DNA of 64,000 nucleotides from Candidatus Latescibacterota bacterium (GTDB lineage: Bacteria; Krumholzibacteriota; Krumholzibacteriia; LZORAL124-64-63): assembly GCA_030658975.1 (NCBI GenBank), contig JAUSBL010000002.1, forward strand, positions 1 to 64,000, in the 5' to 3' direction. The notes under the pieces were generated by a model, which was not told where the DNA came from, did no database searches, and was given only the letters and a program-made list of their open reading frames with translations. A program made the translations under genes and the position numbers. This document shows positions 20,260 to 28,740 of the stretch, one piece after another. Position 1 is the first letter of the stretch, and each line of letters starts with the position of its first letter.

Positions 20260-21090
20260 GTGGCCCGCTTCCCCCACGATCCCGTCGACCCCGCGGCCCA
20301 GGCGGTGCTGGACAACGTCCGCATCGTGCTGAGCCGCACCACCGAGCCGCGCAACGTCGGCGCCACGGCCCGCGCCATGAAGACGATGGGCCTGTCGCGC
20401 CTGGTGCTGATCTCGCCGCACGACCCCTACGGCGAGCGGGCCCGCGCGCTGGCGCACGGCGCCGAGGACGTGCTCGAGGGCGCGCAGGTCGTGCTGGACC
20501 ACCGGGCCGCGGTGCGCGACTGCCTGGTGGTGGCCGGCACCACCGCGCGGCCCCGCGAGCTGCGCAAGGGCGCCCTGATGGCGCCGCACGAGCTGGCGTC
20601 GCTGCTGATCGAGCACGCCGCCGAGGGGCCGGTGGCCCTGATGTTCGGCACCGAGCGCACCGGGCTGACCAACGAGGAAGCCTACGCCTGCCGCTACCTC
20701 GGTTCGATCGACACCGCGCCCGAGCAGCCGTCCCTGAACCTCTCGCAGGCCGTGATGGTCATGAGCTACGAGCTGCGCCGCGCCTGGCGCGCGGCCTGCG
20801 CGGCGCCCCGCCGCGAGCCCAGTCGACGGCCCGAGATGCGCGTCAACCACCCGCACCGCTCCACGAAGCTGCCGACGCAGGACGAGCTGGACGTGATGTA
20901 CGAGCACCTCGGCGCCGCCATGGCGGCGGTCGGCCTCGAGCCGCCCGAGCGGGAGAAGTTCCTGACCTACATGCGCCACCTGCACATGCGCGCGGGGATC
21001 GTGAACTGGGAGCTGCAGATCTACCACCTGTTCGCGAGCAAGGTCCTGCACGCGACGGGCGCCGGGCCCTACCGGAAAGGCGAACGATGA
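20260..21090 (+). CDS. TrmH/SpoU (TrmJ-like) RNA methyltransferase
   Basis: VRIVLSRTTEPRNVGATARAMKTMGLSRLVLISP, VALMFGTERTGLTNEEAYACR, SLNLSQAVMVMSYELRRA. Confidence 0.92.
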   Translation: MARFPHDPVDPAAQAVLDNVRIVLSRTTEPRNVGATARAMKTMGLSRLVLISPHDPYGERARALAHGAEDVLEGAQVVLDHRAAVRDCLVVAGTTARPRELRKGALMAPHELASLLIEHAAEGPVALMFGTERTGLTNEEAYACRYLGSIDTAPEQPSLNLSQAVMVMSYELRRAWRAACAAPRREPSRRPEMRVNHPHRSTKLPTQDELDVMYEHLGAAMAAVGLEPPEREKFLTYMRHLHMRAGIVNWELQIYHLFASKVLHATGAGPYRKGER

Positions 21091-21899
21091 GCCTGCGCCG
21101 CATCGCGCTGGTGACGGCCCTGGCGGGCGTCGTCGCGCTGACCCTCTTCGCGCTGCTGCGCGGCCGCGAACAGGCGGCGCGCGGGACCGGGCAACCCGCG
21201 CCGGCCGCCGCCGACTCCGTCGCGCGATCGGCCCTGGTCGCCGGCGCGCACATCCTGATCGCCCACCGCGACGGTCGCCCGGCGCTGCCCGGCGTCACGC
21301 GCACGCCGGACGAGGCGCGCACCCTGGCCGTGCGGCTGGCGGCCGAGATCCTCGACAACCGCGCCTCGTTCGCGGAGCTGGCCCGCCGCTACTCCGACGA
21401 CGCCCGCACGGCGCGCCACGGCGGCGACCTGGGGATCGTGCAGCCCGGCCGCCTGCCCCTGTCACTGGAGATGACGCTCACGCAGCTGGAGGTCGGCGGG
21501 ATCGCCCCCTGCATCGAGTCGGAAGCCGGCTTCCACGTGCTGATGCGGGTGCCGGTGCGGCGCGCCGTGGCCCGCCACGTCCTGATCGGCTGGCAGGGGT
21601 CGGGGGCCGACAGCGGCACGATCGCCCGTTCCCGGACCCAGGCAGAGACCCTGGCCGGCGAGATCGCCGCCCAGGCGCAGGCGCCCGGCGCCGATTTCTG
21701 CGAGCTGGCCGCCCGCTACTCCGACGACGAGCAGAGCCGCTTCGAGTGCGGGCTGATCGGGCTCGTGGAGCCGGGGAATCTGGAGGCCGCCTTCGAGGAG
21801 GCCCTGTTCGCCCTGCCGCCCGGCGGGATCTCCGGCGTGGTGGAGACGACGTACGGGTTCCACGTCGTGAAACGCGATCCCGAGCCCCCGCGGGAGTGA
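21087..21899 (+). CDS. Parvulin-type peptidyl-prolyl isomerase (two PPIC modules)
   Basis: ATGA overlap with upstream gene; AEILDNRASFAELARRYSDDARTARHGGDLGIVQPGRLP and ADFCELAARYSDDEQSRFECGLIGLVEPGNLEAAFEEALFALPPGGISGVVETTYGFHVVKR. Confidence 0.92.
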   Translation: MSLRRIALVTALAGVVALTLFALLRGREQAARGTGQPAPAAADSVARSALVAGAHILIAHRDGRPALPGVTRTPDEARTLAVRLAAEILDNRASFAELARRYSDDARTARHGGDLGIVQPGRLPLSLEMTLTQLEVGGIAPCIESEAGFHVLMRVPVRRAVARHVLIGWQGSGADSGTIARSRTQAETLAGEIAAQAQAPGADFCELAARYSDDEQSRFECGLIGLVEPGNLEAAFEEALFALPPGGISGVVETTYGFHVVKRDPEPPRE

Positions 21900-21919
21900 G
21901 GCTGGCCGCGACGGACGCA

Positions 21920-21949
21920 GAAGCGGGAGAGGTCGCCCTCTCCCGCTTC
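21920..21949. terminator. Hairpin between convergent genes
   Basis: gaagcgggagagg-tcgc-cctctcccgcttc, 13-bp perfect stem. Confidence 0.6.
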
Positions 21950-22014
21950 CGGTTTGCGGAGGTCCGTCGCGTCCTGGGGGGGATTCCGACACGCCCTCCG
22001 CGGGAACGCTGCGG

Positions 22015-22968
22015 CTAGTACAGGCTCTTGACCTGGCCCCAGCTCATTTCCTCGGTCTCGACCGGGATGGTCAGGTACGAGGTCAGGCCGTTGGCGGTCC
22101 AGGCCACGGCGCTGTTGTCGGCCACCTTGGGCGCGTCGTAGTTGGGATGGTTGACGATCTGCAGCTCGGCGTTGACCATCAGGTTGTTGAAGGTCGTCAT
22201 CTGCAAGGTGTACAGCAGGCCCGGGTCGGTGCCGAACACGGGCAGGTAGCTGTACAGGCCGATTTCCACGCCGGTCGTCAGGCTGCCGAAGATCAGGCCA
22301 TCGACCGGGGTCGCGCTCAGGATCATGATGCGCGGGTCCAGGACCAGCTTGAAGGCGGCGCCGCCGACCATCATCTCGGCGTTGCGGATCATGATCCAGG
22401 CGTTGTGGATCTCGGTGAAGCCACCGTTCTGGGTCGACACGGTCTCGATGCCGTCCTCGTCCCAGAACACGCCGATCTCGGGCGTCGGGCGCAGCGTGAT
22501 GCTCGAGGTCAGGCCGTCGGCCGGGAACAGGATGGCCGACGAGTTCGCCAGCATGGGCGTGTCGTAGTCCGGGTCGGCGACGATGGTCTGGTGCGAGTTC
22601 ACGATCATCGTCGGCGAGAACACCTGGATGTGGCAGATCGAGATGGGATCGTCGCCGAACTGCGCGATCGGGTTGTAGAGGCCGATCTCGGCGCCGGTCA
22701 GCAGCGTGCCGAACACCAGGCCGTCGGCCCAGGTCTCGCTGACGATCATGAAGCCGCCCTCGGACTCCATCTTGAAGGCCGCTCCGCCGATCAGCAGGTC
22801 GGAGTTGTTGATCAGGACGTAGCCGTCATAGACCGATCCGGGTTCGCCGACGAGCTGGGCGGTGTTGCCCTCGGTGTCGAAGAACAGGCCGATCGTCGCG
22901 GTCGCCATCGCGGACGAGGCCAGGCCGAGCATCAGGACGCCGGCCAGCAGGCTGTAACGAGTCTTCAT
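22015..22968 (-). CDS. Secreted protein with internal duplication and C-terminal MSWGQVKSLY tail
   Basis: Signal peptide MKTRYSLLAGVLMLGLASSAMA; repeated units ...LLIGGAAFKMESEGGFMIVSETWADGLVFGTLLTGAEIGLYN... / ...MMVGGAAFKLVLDPRIMILSATPVDGLIFGSLTTGVEIGLYS... Confidence 0.8.
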   Translation of the reverse strand: MKTRYSLLAGVLMLGLASSAMATATIGLFFDTEGNTAQLVGEPGSVYDGYVLINNSDLLIGGAAFKMESEGGFMIVSETWADGLVFGTLLTGAEIGLYNPIAQFGDDPISICHIQVFSPTMIVNSHQTIVADPDYDTPMLANSSAILFPADGLTSSITLRPTPEIGVFWDEDGIETVSTQNGGFTEIHNAWIMIRNAEMMVGGAAFKLVLDPRIMILSATPVDGLIFGSLTTGVEIGLYSYLPVFGTDPGLLYTLQMTTFNNLMVNAELQIVNHPNYDAPKVADNSAVAWTANGLTSYLTIPVETEEMSWGQVKSLY

Positions 22969-23352
22969 TCCAGATCCCTTTCACTTGCCCTCGCGGGGGG
23001 GCGCTCATGTCGGGTCCGCACGTCCGGACCGGGGTGAATTCACGGGAGTCCATCGGCAAGGCGCATACCCGCTTGAGGATTTCCTTGCAAGAAGCTGAGA
23101 TCGGCCTGCGGGGGGCGTGGGCCCCGGTCGCACCCCCGCAGTGACATTCGCGTATCATATTGATATTGTTATAGATACATCATCAGAGCCCCGTGCGGGC
23201 GGAGCATCTCAGGGGGCGCGCCGCCCTGGGATCTCCGTGAACCGGACGTGTTCCGTCGTGTCGCGGGAGGGCGCAGAATGCCTTCCTGCGGTGCGGGAGG
23301 TGAGCAATACGGAAGCAACGGAGGTCGGAATCTGGACGGGGGCGGCGCCCCC

Positions 23353-24261
23353 TCACACGAGGTAGATGTCGCAGGCGACGAAGAGCAGCAGGAGCATCCC
23401 GATCCAGGAATTGATGGTGAAGAACGCCCGGTCGATGCGGCGCAGGTCCCCGCCCCTGACCAGTCGGTGCTCCCAGATCAGCAGCAGCGTCATCGCGACC
23501 AGGCCCAGACGCGCGCACAGGCCCAGGTCCGCCGTCACGCCGAAGGCCGGCGCCGTGCGAAAGGCGATCGCGAGGCACAGCACGGCCAGCACGTGCAGCC
23601 CCTTGGCGATGCCCAGCGCGCCGGGCACCCCGAAGCGGACCGCCAGGGAGCGCAGCCCCTCGCGCCGGTCGATCTCGACGTCCTGGCAGCCGTAGATCGC
23701 GTCGAATCCGCCGACCCAGAGCATCACGCCCGCCGACAGCCACAGCGGGAACGCGGCGAAGTGGCCCGTGGCCGCCAGCCACGCGCCCGTCGGCGCGATG
23801 CCCAGGCCCAGTCCCAGCACCAGGTGCGACCAGGGCGTGAAGCGCTTGGCGTAGGAGTAGCCGAGGACCACCGTCAGCGCGACCGGCGCGAGCGCGAAGC
23901 ACAGCGGGTTGAGAGTGCGGGCGGCCAGCACGAAGATGAGCGCGCTCGCCGCCGTGAACGTGACCGCGCCGGCCACGCCGATCCGGCCCGCGGGCAGATG
24001 GCGGTCGGCCGTGCGCGGGTTGCGCGCGTCGTAGTCGCGGTCGGCGAGACGGTTGAAGGCCATCGCCGCGCTGCGCGCGGCGATCATCGCCACCAGCACG
24101 CCCAACAGGACGCGCCGCGAGGGGCGACCGCCGGTGGCGACCAGCAGCGCGATCAGGGCGAACGGCAGGGCGAACACGGTGTGTTCGAACTTCACCAGCC
24201 CGAAGTAGTCGCCCGCGGTGCTCCAGCCGCGTCGGCGCGGCGCGGCGGCTCCCGCCCTCAC
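23353..24261 (-). CDS. ubiA: UbiA-family prenyltransferase
   Basis: VKFEHTVFALPFALIALL, MAFNRLADRDYDARNPRTADRHLPAG (NRxxDxxxD), FDAIYGCQDVEIDRREGLRSLAVRFG; GTGA overlap with the preceding gene. Confidence 0.93.
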   Translation of the reverse strand: MRAGAAAPRRRGWSTAGDYFGLVKFEHTVFALPFALIALLVATGGRPSRRVLLGVLVAMIAARSAAMAFNRLADRDYDARNPRTADRHLPAGRIGVAGAVTFTAASALIFVLAARTLNPLCFALAPVALTVVLGYSYAKRFTPWSHLVLGLGLGIAPTGAWLAATGHFAAFPLWLSAGVMLWVGGFDAIYGCQDVEIDRREGLRSLAVRFGVPGALGIAKGLHVLAVLCLAIAFRTAPAFGVTADLGLCARLGLVAMTLLLIWEHRLVRGGDLRRIDRAFFTINSWIGMLLLLFVACDIYLV

Positions 24262-24890
24262 GCCGTCTCCCCCGGCCCGCCCGCATCGCCCCACGGCCGC
24301 GCGAGGCGGACCGCGACGCCCAGCTGGTCGCAGACGCGCTGCACGACGAAGTCGACGAGGTCCCGCACCGTCGCCGGCCGGTGGTAGAAGCCGGGCATCG
24401 CCGGCAGGATGACGGCGCCGGCGGCGGCGAGCCGGGCCATGTGCTCGAGGTGGTGGACCGCCAGGGGGGTCTCGCGCGGCACGAGCACGAGGCGGCGCCG
24501 CTCCTTCAGCTGCACGTCGGCGGCGCGGTGCAGCAGGTCGTCGCCGGTGCCGGTGGCGATGCGGGCCAGCGTGCTCATCGAGCAGGGGCACACCGCCATG
24601 CCGCCCGAAGGCGCCGAGCCGCTGGCGACCGGCGCGGAGAACTCGTGCTTGCCGTACTCGTGCAGCGCTGCGCCGCGGGCGACGGCCGTCGACCGCAGCT
24701 CCTCGATGAGCGCGCGCGGCGTGCGGCCCAGTTCGGCGGCCGCCGTCTGCTCGACGGCGTCGCTGCGCAGCAGCGCCACGTCGCGGCCCGCCTCCAGCAG
24801 CACCTCCACCAGGCGCACGCCGTAGACCAGGCCGCTGGCGCCGGTCCAGGCGACCGTGACCGGGGGCTGCGGGATCCGTTCGCGGTCCAT
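24258..24890 (-). CDS. ubiX: UbiX-family flavin prenyltransferase
   Basis: VAWTGASGLVYGVRLVEVLLEAG, GGMAVCPCSMSTLARIATGTGDDLLHRAADVQLKERRRLVLVPRETPL. Confidence 0.93.
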   Translation of the reverse strand: MDRERIPQPPVTVAWTGASGLVYGVRLVEVLLEAGRDVALLRSDAVEQTAAAELGRTPRALIEELRSTAVARGAALHEYGKHEFSAPVASGSAPSGGMAVCPCSMSTLARIATGTGDDLLHRAADVQLKERRRLVLVPRETPLAVHHLEHMARLAAAGAVILPAMPGFYHRPATVRDLVDFVVQRVCDQLGVAVRLARPWGDAGGPGETA

Positions 24891-24900
24891 GGCTCTCCCC

Positions 24901-25689
24901 TCAATCGGTGGTCCCGAGACGCCCGCCGATCAGGTGGGCGATCCCGAGGGTCTGGCGGCGTACCAGGATGTCCCGGAAGCCGAACTCGCCGAGCAGCGCC
25001 GCGAACTCCGCCGGGGTCACGAAGCGGTCGCGGCTGGCGGCGAGGTAGGCGTAGGCGGCGTGGTCGCGGCCGAGCAGCCGGCCCGCCAGCGGCAGCGCCA
25101 GGTCCAGCCCGCGGCGCAGCGGCCGGGCGGCGCCGCGGTCCGCGCCCGCGGCGGTCGGGTCGTCGCGGAAGAAGTCGAGCACCAGCAGGCGACCGCCGGG
25201 CCGCAGGATCCGGCGCATCTCGGCCAGCCCGCGGCGCAGGTCGGCCAGGTTGCGCACGCCGAAACCGACGGCGACCGCGTCGGCGCAGCCGTCGCGCAGC
25301 GGGAGCGCCTGCGCGTCGGCGGCCACGGCGGGGATCTGCGCGCCGAGCCCCTTGCCGCGGCCGGCCGCCAGCATCGCGGGCGTGAAGTCGGCCGCCACGA
25401 CCCGGCGGCAGCGGCCGCCGCGCAGGGCTGCGAGCCCCAGATCGCCCGTGCCCGCGCAGAGGTCCACCAGCAGGTCGGTGCCGGGATCCAGCGCGCGCAC
25501 GAGGTCGCGCCGCCACGCGCGGTCGCGGTTGAAGCTCAGGGCGTGGTTCATGAAGTCGTAGATGCGCGCGATCCGCGCGAACATCGACCGCACGACGCGG
25601 TCGTGGGCGGCGGGGTCCTGCACGACACCGTCGCGGCCGCGCTCGTGGACGCCTTCGGGGACGCGTCGGGAGTGCCGGGCCTCACTCAC
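24901..25689 (-). CDS. ubiE: Demethylmenaquinone methyltransferase (UbiE/MenG)
   Basis: VRSMFARIARIYDFMNHALSFNRDRAWRRDLV, LVDLCAGTGDLGLAAL, VVAADFTPAMLAAGRGK, FGVRNLADLRRGLAEMRRILRPGGRLLVLDF. Confidence 0.95.
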   Translation of the reverse strand: MSEARHSRRVPEGVHERGRDGVVQDPAAHDRVVRSMFARIARIYDFMNHALSFNRDRAWRRDLVRALDPGTDLLVDLCAGTGDLGLAALRGGRCRRVVAADFTPAMLAAGRGKGLGAQIPAVAADAQALPLRDGCADAVAVGFGVRNLADLRRGLAEMRRILRPGGRLLVLDFFRDDPTAAGADRGAARPLRRGLDLALPLAGRLLGRDHAAYAYLAASRDRFVTPAEFAALLGEFGFRDILVRRQTLGIAHLIGGRLGTTD

Positions 25690-27233
25690 TTCGCGCGCCC
25701 CGCCAGCGCCAGCAGGTCGCGCCAGCGCTCCGCGACATCGCGCTTCACTTCCTCATCCATGCGCACGAGCGGCGGCCACTCGCGGCGGAAGCCGTCCTCA
25801 CCCTCCCACTTCGCGGTGGCGTCGATCCCCATCTTGCCGCCCAGGAACTGCACGTTCACGGCATGGTCGAGGTGGTCGACGGGACCGTCGACGAAGAACG
25901 TGTCGCGCCGGGGGTCGATGGAGTTGGTCACGCGCCACACGACTTCGCGCGGGTCGTGGACGTCGACGTCCGCGTCGACCACCACGATGGTCTTGCAGAA
26001 CATCATCTGGCCCATGCCCCACAGCGCGTGGCAGACCTTGCGCGCGTGCCCCGGGTACTGCTTGCGGATCGCCACGATGGCCAGGTTGTGGAAGCAGGCC
26101 TCCGGCGGCAGGTGGTAGTCGACGACCTCGGGCAGCGGCTTCTGCATCAGCGGCAGGAACAGGCGCTCGGTGGCCCAGCCCAGCCACTTGTCCTCCATCG
26201 GCGGGATGCCCACGATGGTCGACGGGTAGACGGGGTCGCGGCGCGAGGTGATGGCGGTCACGTGGAAGACCGGGAACTCCTCGGGCAGCGTGTAGAAACC
26301 GGTGTGATCGCCGAACGGCCCTTCACTGCGGCGCTCGCCGGGGTCGACGTAGCCCTCGATGACGAAGTCGGCCTCGGCCGGCACCTCCAGGTCGCAGGTC
26401 AGGGCCCTGGTCCAGGCGATCGGGGCGCCCTGCAGGAAGCCGGCGAACATCGACTCGTCGATCTCCGGCGGCAGCGGCGCCGTCGCGGCGTAGGTCAGCG
26501 ACGGCGGCCCGCCGAGCGCGACGCAGACAGGCATGCGCTCGCCGCGCCGCTCGCTGGCGCGGTAGTGGTCGGCGCCGGTCTTGTGCAGCTGCCAGTGCAT
26601 GCCGGTGGTGCGGCCGTCGTAGACCTGCATCCGGTACATGCCGATGTTGCGCCGGCCGGTCTCGGGGTTGCGCGTGATGACCAGCGGCAGGGTGATGAAC
26701 GGGCCGCCGTCCTGCGGCCAGGTCGTCAGCACGGGCATGAGGTCCAGGAGGCCGCGACGGTCCAGTTCCTCGCCGCGGACCACGACCTCCTGGCAGGGAC
26801 CGCCGGCGACCGTGCGGGGCATGCCGGCGCTCCAGTCCCGGGCCTTGCCCAGCAGCTTCAGCTTCCCCCAGAGCCCCTCGGGGGGGGCGAGCTCCAGGGG
26901 CTCGCGCACCCGGGCGACGGCCTCCTCCAGGGACTCGCAGCCCAGGGCCCAGGCCATCCGGCGGCGCGAGGCGAACAGGTTCATGGCCAGGGGGACCGGC
27001 CGGCCGTCGGCCGTCGTGGCGCGGGTTGTGCGGCCGGCCCGCTCGCTCCAGCGACCGGGGCGCGGGTCCTCGAAGAGCAGGGCGGGACCCTCGCCGGCCT
27101 TGACGAAGCGGTCGGCGATCTCACCGGCCTCCAGGACCGGGTCGACGGGCTCCCGGACGCGCACCAGGTCGCCGGCCTGCTCGAGCAGGGCGATGAACGC
27201 CTTGAGGTTCCTGGCGGGAAGCTCGGCCATCAT
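25686..27233 (-). CDS. ubiD: UbiD-family decarboxylase (prenylquinone biosynthesis)
   Basis: GEGPALLFEDPRPGR, RNIGMYRMQVYDGRTTGMHWQLHKTGADHYR, EGPFGDHTGFYTLPEEFPVFHVTAITSRRDPVYPSTIVGIPPMED; ATGA overlap with ubiE. Confidence 0.94.
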   Translation of the reverse strand: MMAELPARNLKAFIALLEQAGDLVRVREPVDPVLEAGEIADRFVKAGEGPALLFEDPRPGRWSERAGRTTRATTADGRPVPLAMNLFASRRRMAWALGCESLEEAVARVREPLELAPPEGLWGKLKLLGKARDWSAGMPRTVAGGPCQEVVVRGEELDRRGLLDLMPVLTTWPQDGGPFITLPLVITRNPETGRRNIGMYRMQVYDGRTTGMHWQLHKTGADHYRASERRGERMPVCVALGGPPSLTYAATAPLPPEIDESMFAGFLQGAPIAWTRALTCDLEVPAEADFVIEGYVDPGERRSEGPFGDHTGFYTLPEEFPVFHVTAITSRRDPVYPSTIVGIPPMEDKWLGWATERLFLPLMQKPLPEVVDYHLPPEACFHNLAIVAIRKQYPGHARKVCHALWGMGQMMFCKTIVVVDADVDVHDPREVVWRVTNSIDPRRDTFFVDGPVDHLDHAVNVQFLGGKMGIDATAKWEGEDGFRREWPPLVRMDEEVKRDVAERWRDLLALAGRAK

Positions 27234-27383
27234 GAGACCTTTCGGGGAACGAGGCGCCACGACGGCGCCCGATGTGGTATATTCAGCAGAACGTAGCAGA
27301 GTCGTCCCCGGGCGGCAAGCAGGCCGGCAGGCCCGAGTCCGGGGTGTGTTTCCAGGCAACCGATCCGGGACATCGTCATTGTC

Positions 27384-28028
27384 ATGAAGCGAGAGGGACA
27401 GCCTGGACTGCGACCGGTACCTGCGGACGACTTCGATCCGATGACGGCCGAGGTCGACGATCCGCGCCGGCTCGACTACGAGCGGGTCTGCATCCAGGAT
27501 GCGAAGGCCGATCCGGAAGCGTTCAACTATCTCTACGATTATTACTACGAACGGATCTTTCGCTTCCTCTACAACCGGCTCCTGAACCGGGTGGACGCCC
27601 AGGACCTGACCTCCGACGTGTTCCACCTCGCCCTGGACCGGATCTGGCAGTTCCGGTGGCGGAACAAACCGTTCGTGACGTGGCTCTACCGGATCGCGAT
27701 CAACAGGCTGAACCGCCACTACAAGCTGGCGAGACGACAGCAGGTCTGGTTCACGCCCCTGAACGTCCTGGGCGAGGAAGTGCTCGTGGACACCGAGTCG
27801 AGCCCCGCCCTGAAGCTGGAGAAGACCCGGCTGCGCCTGCGGATCGACAGGCACCTCGGCGAGCTGGCGCACGAGGAACGCAACTGGCTCGCCCTGCGCT
27901 ACTACGAAGATCTGCCCGTGAAGGAGATCGCCGCGATCTACGGCGTCCCCGAGGGCACGATGAAGGCCCGGCTGCACCGCACGCTCGGCAAGCTGCACCG
28001 CGCCATGACGGACGGCCGCCTGGAATGA
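27384..28028 (+). CDS. ECF-family RNA polymerase sigma factor
   Basis: AFNYLYDYYYERIFRFLYNRLLNRVDAQDLTSDVFHLALDRIWQFR; LAHEERNWLALRYYEDLPVKEIAAIYGVPEGTMKARLHRTLGKLHR. Confidence 0.93.
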   Translation: MKREGQPGLRPVPADDFDPMTAEVDDPRRLDYERVCIQDAKADPEAFNYLYDYYYERIFRFLYNRLLNRVDAQDLTSDVFHLALDRIWQFRWRNKPFVTWLYRIAINRLNRHYKLARRQQVWFTPLNVLGEEVLVDTESSPALKLEKTRLRLRIDRHLGELAHEERNWLALRYYEDLPVKEIAAIYGVPEGTMKARLHRTLGKLHRAMTDGRLE

Positions 28029-28032
28029 CGGG

Positions 28033-28740
28033 ATGGTTACGACGGGCATGACCGATCACGACGATCTGGAACTCCAGCTGAGCGAAACACGCATCGCGCC
28101 CCGGTCCGACCCCGCGCACCGGGAAGCGCTGCGCGCGGAGCTGCGGGCGCGGATACGCAGCCGGCGGTCCGTGCGGCCCCTCGTCCTGGCCGCGATCGCG
28201 GTGGTGACGCTGGGTGCGACCTTCACCAACCAGCCGGCGCTGGAATCGACGGGCGTGAGGCTTGAAGTCGCCGGTATCGTCGACGACGGCTCCGCGACGT
28301 TCTCGACCCGCGAGGGTGCCCCTCCCAGCTTCATCTTCGGCCGCACCAACTCTTCGGTCAAACCGGAGGAACTCGCAAGCTTGAAACTGCGGTTGGAAGA
28401 GAAGCGCATGGCGTACATGGAGGGGCGTCTGGACCTGACCAGCGCCGCCGGTCTGACCTTCGAGGGGATGACTGCCTACTTTCTCGGCTATGGGGAAGAC
28501 AGCGACGGATTCTACTTCCCGATCGATATCGGCAAGATCGAAGCCGGCGACCGGTACCACAGGTTCGTCACGAGCCCGCGCTATGCCGAGATCTGCAATC
28601 TGGCCTATCAGGGGAACCTAGCCGGCGCATCGACGGATACGATCATGCTCGACGGACACGCGGTCGTGATGACGTCCTGGCGTTTGACGGAGCCGGAATT
28701 CGGCACCATCGTCTACCATCTGGGCACCCCGCTCAACTGA
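28033..28740 (+). CDS. Single-TM protein downstream of ECF sigma factor; possible non-ZAS anti-sigma factor
   Basis: Cytoplasmic N-terminus with basic stretch RARIRSRRSVRPLVLAAIAVVTLGATF (TM), extracytoplasmic C-terminus; alternative start 28048; no zinc-finger Cys motif. Confidence 0.6.
   Translation: MVTTGMTDHDDLELQLSETRIAPRSDPAHREALRAELRARIRSRRSVRPLVLAAIAVVTLGATFTNQPALESTGVRLEVAGIVDDGSATFSTREGAPPSFIFGRTNSSVKPEELASLKLRLEEKRMAYMEGRLDLTSAAGLTFEGMTAYFLGYGEDSDGFYFPIDIGKIEAGDRYHRFVTSPRYAEICNLAYQGNLAGASTDTIMLDGHAVVMTSWRLTEPEFGTIVYHLGTPLN

Noticed and set aside
23117-23365. Plus-strand ORF 23117..23365
   Set aside because: No recognisable domain or RBS; lies in an AT-variable intergenic region between two minus-strand genes.
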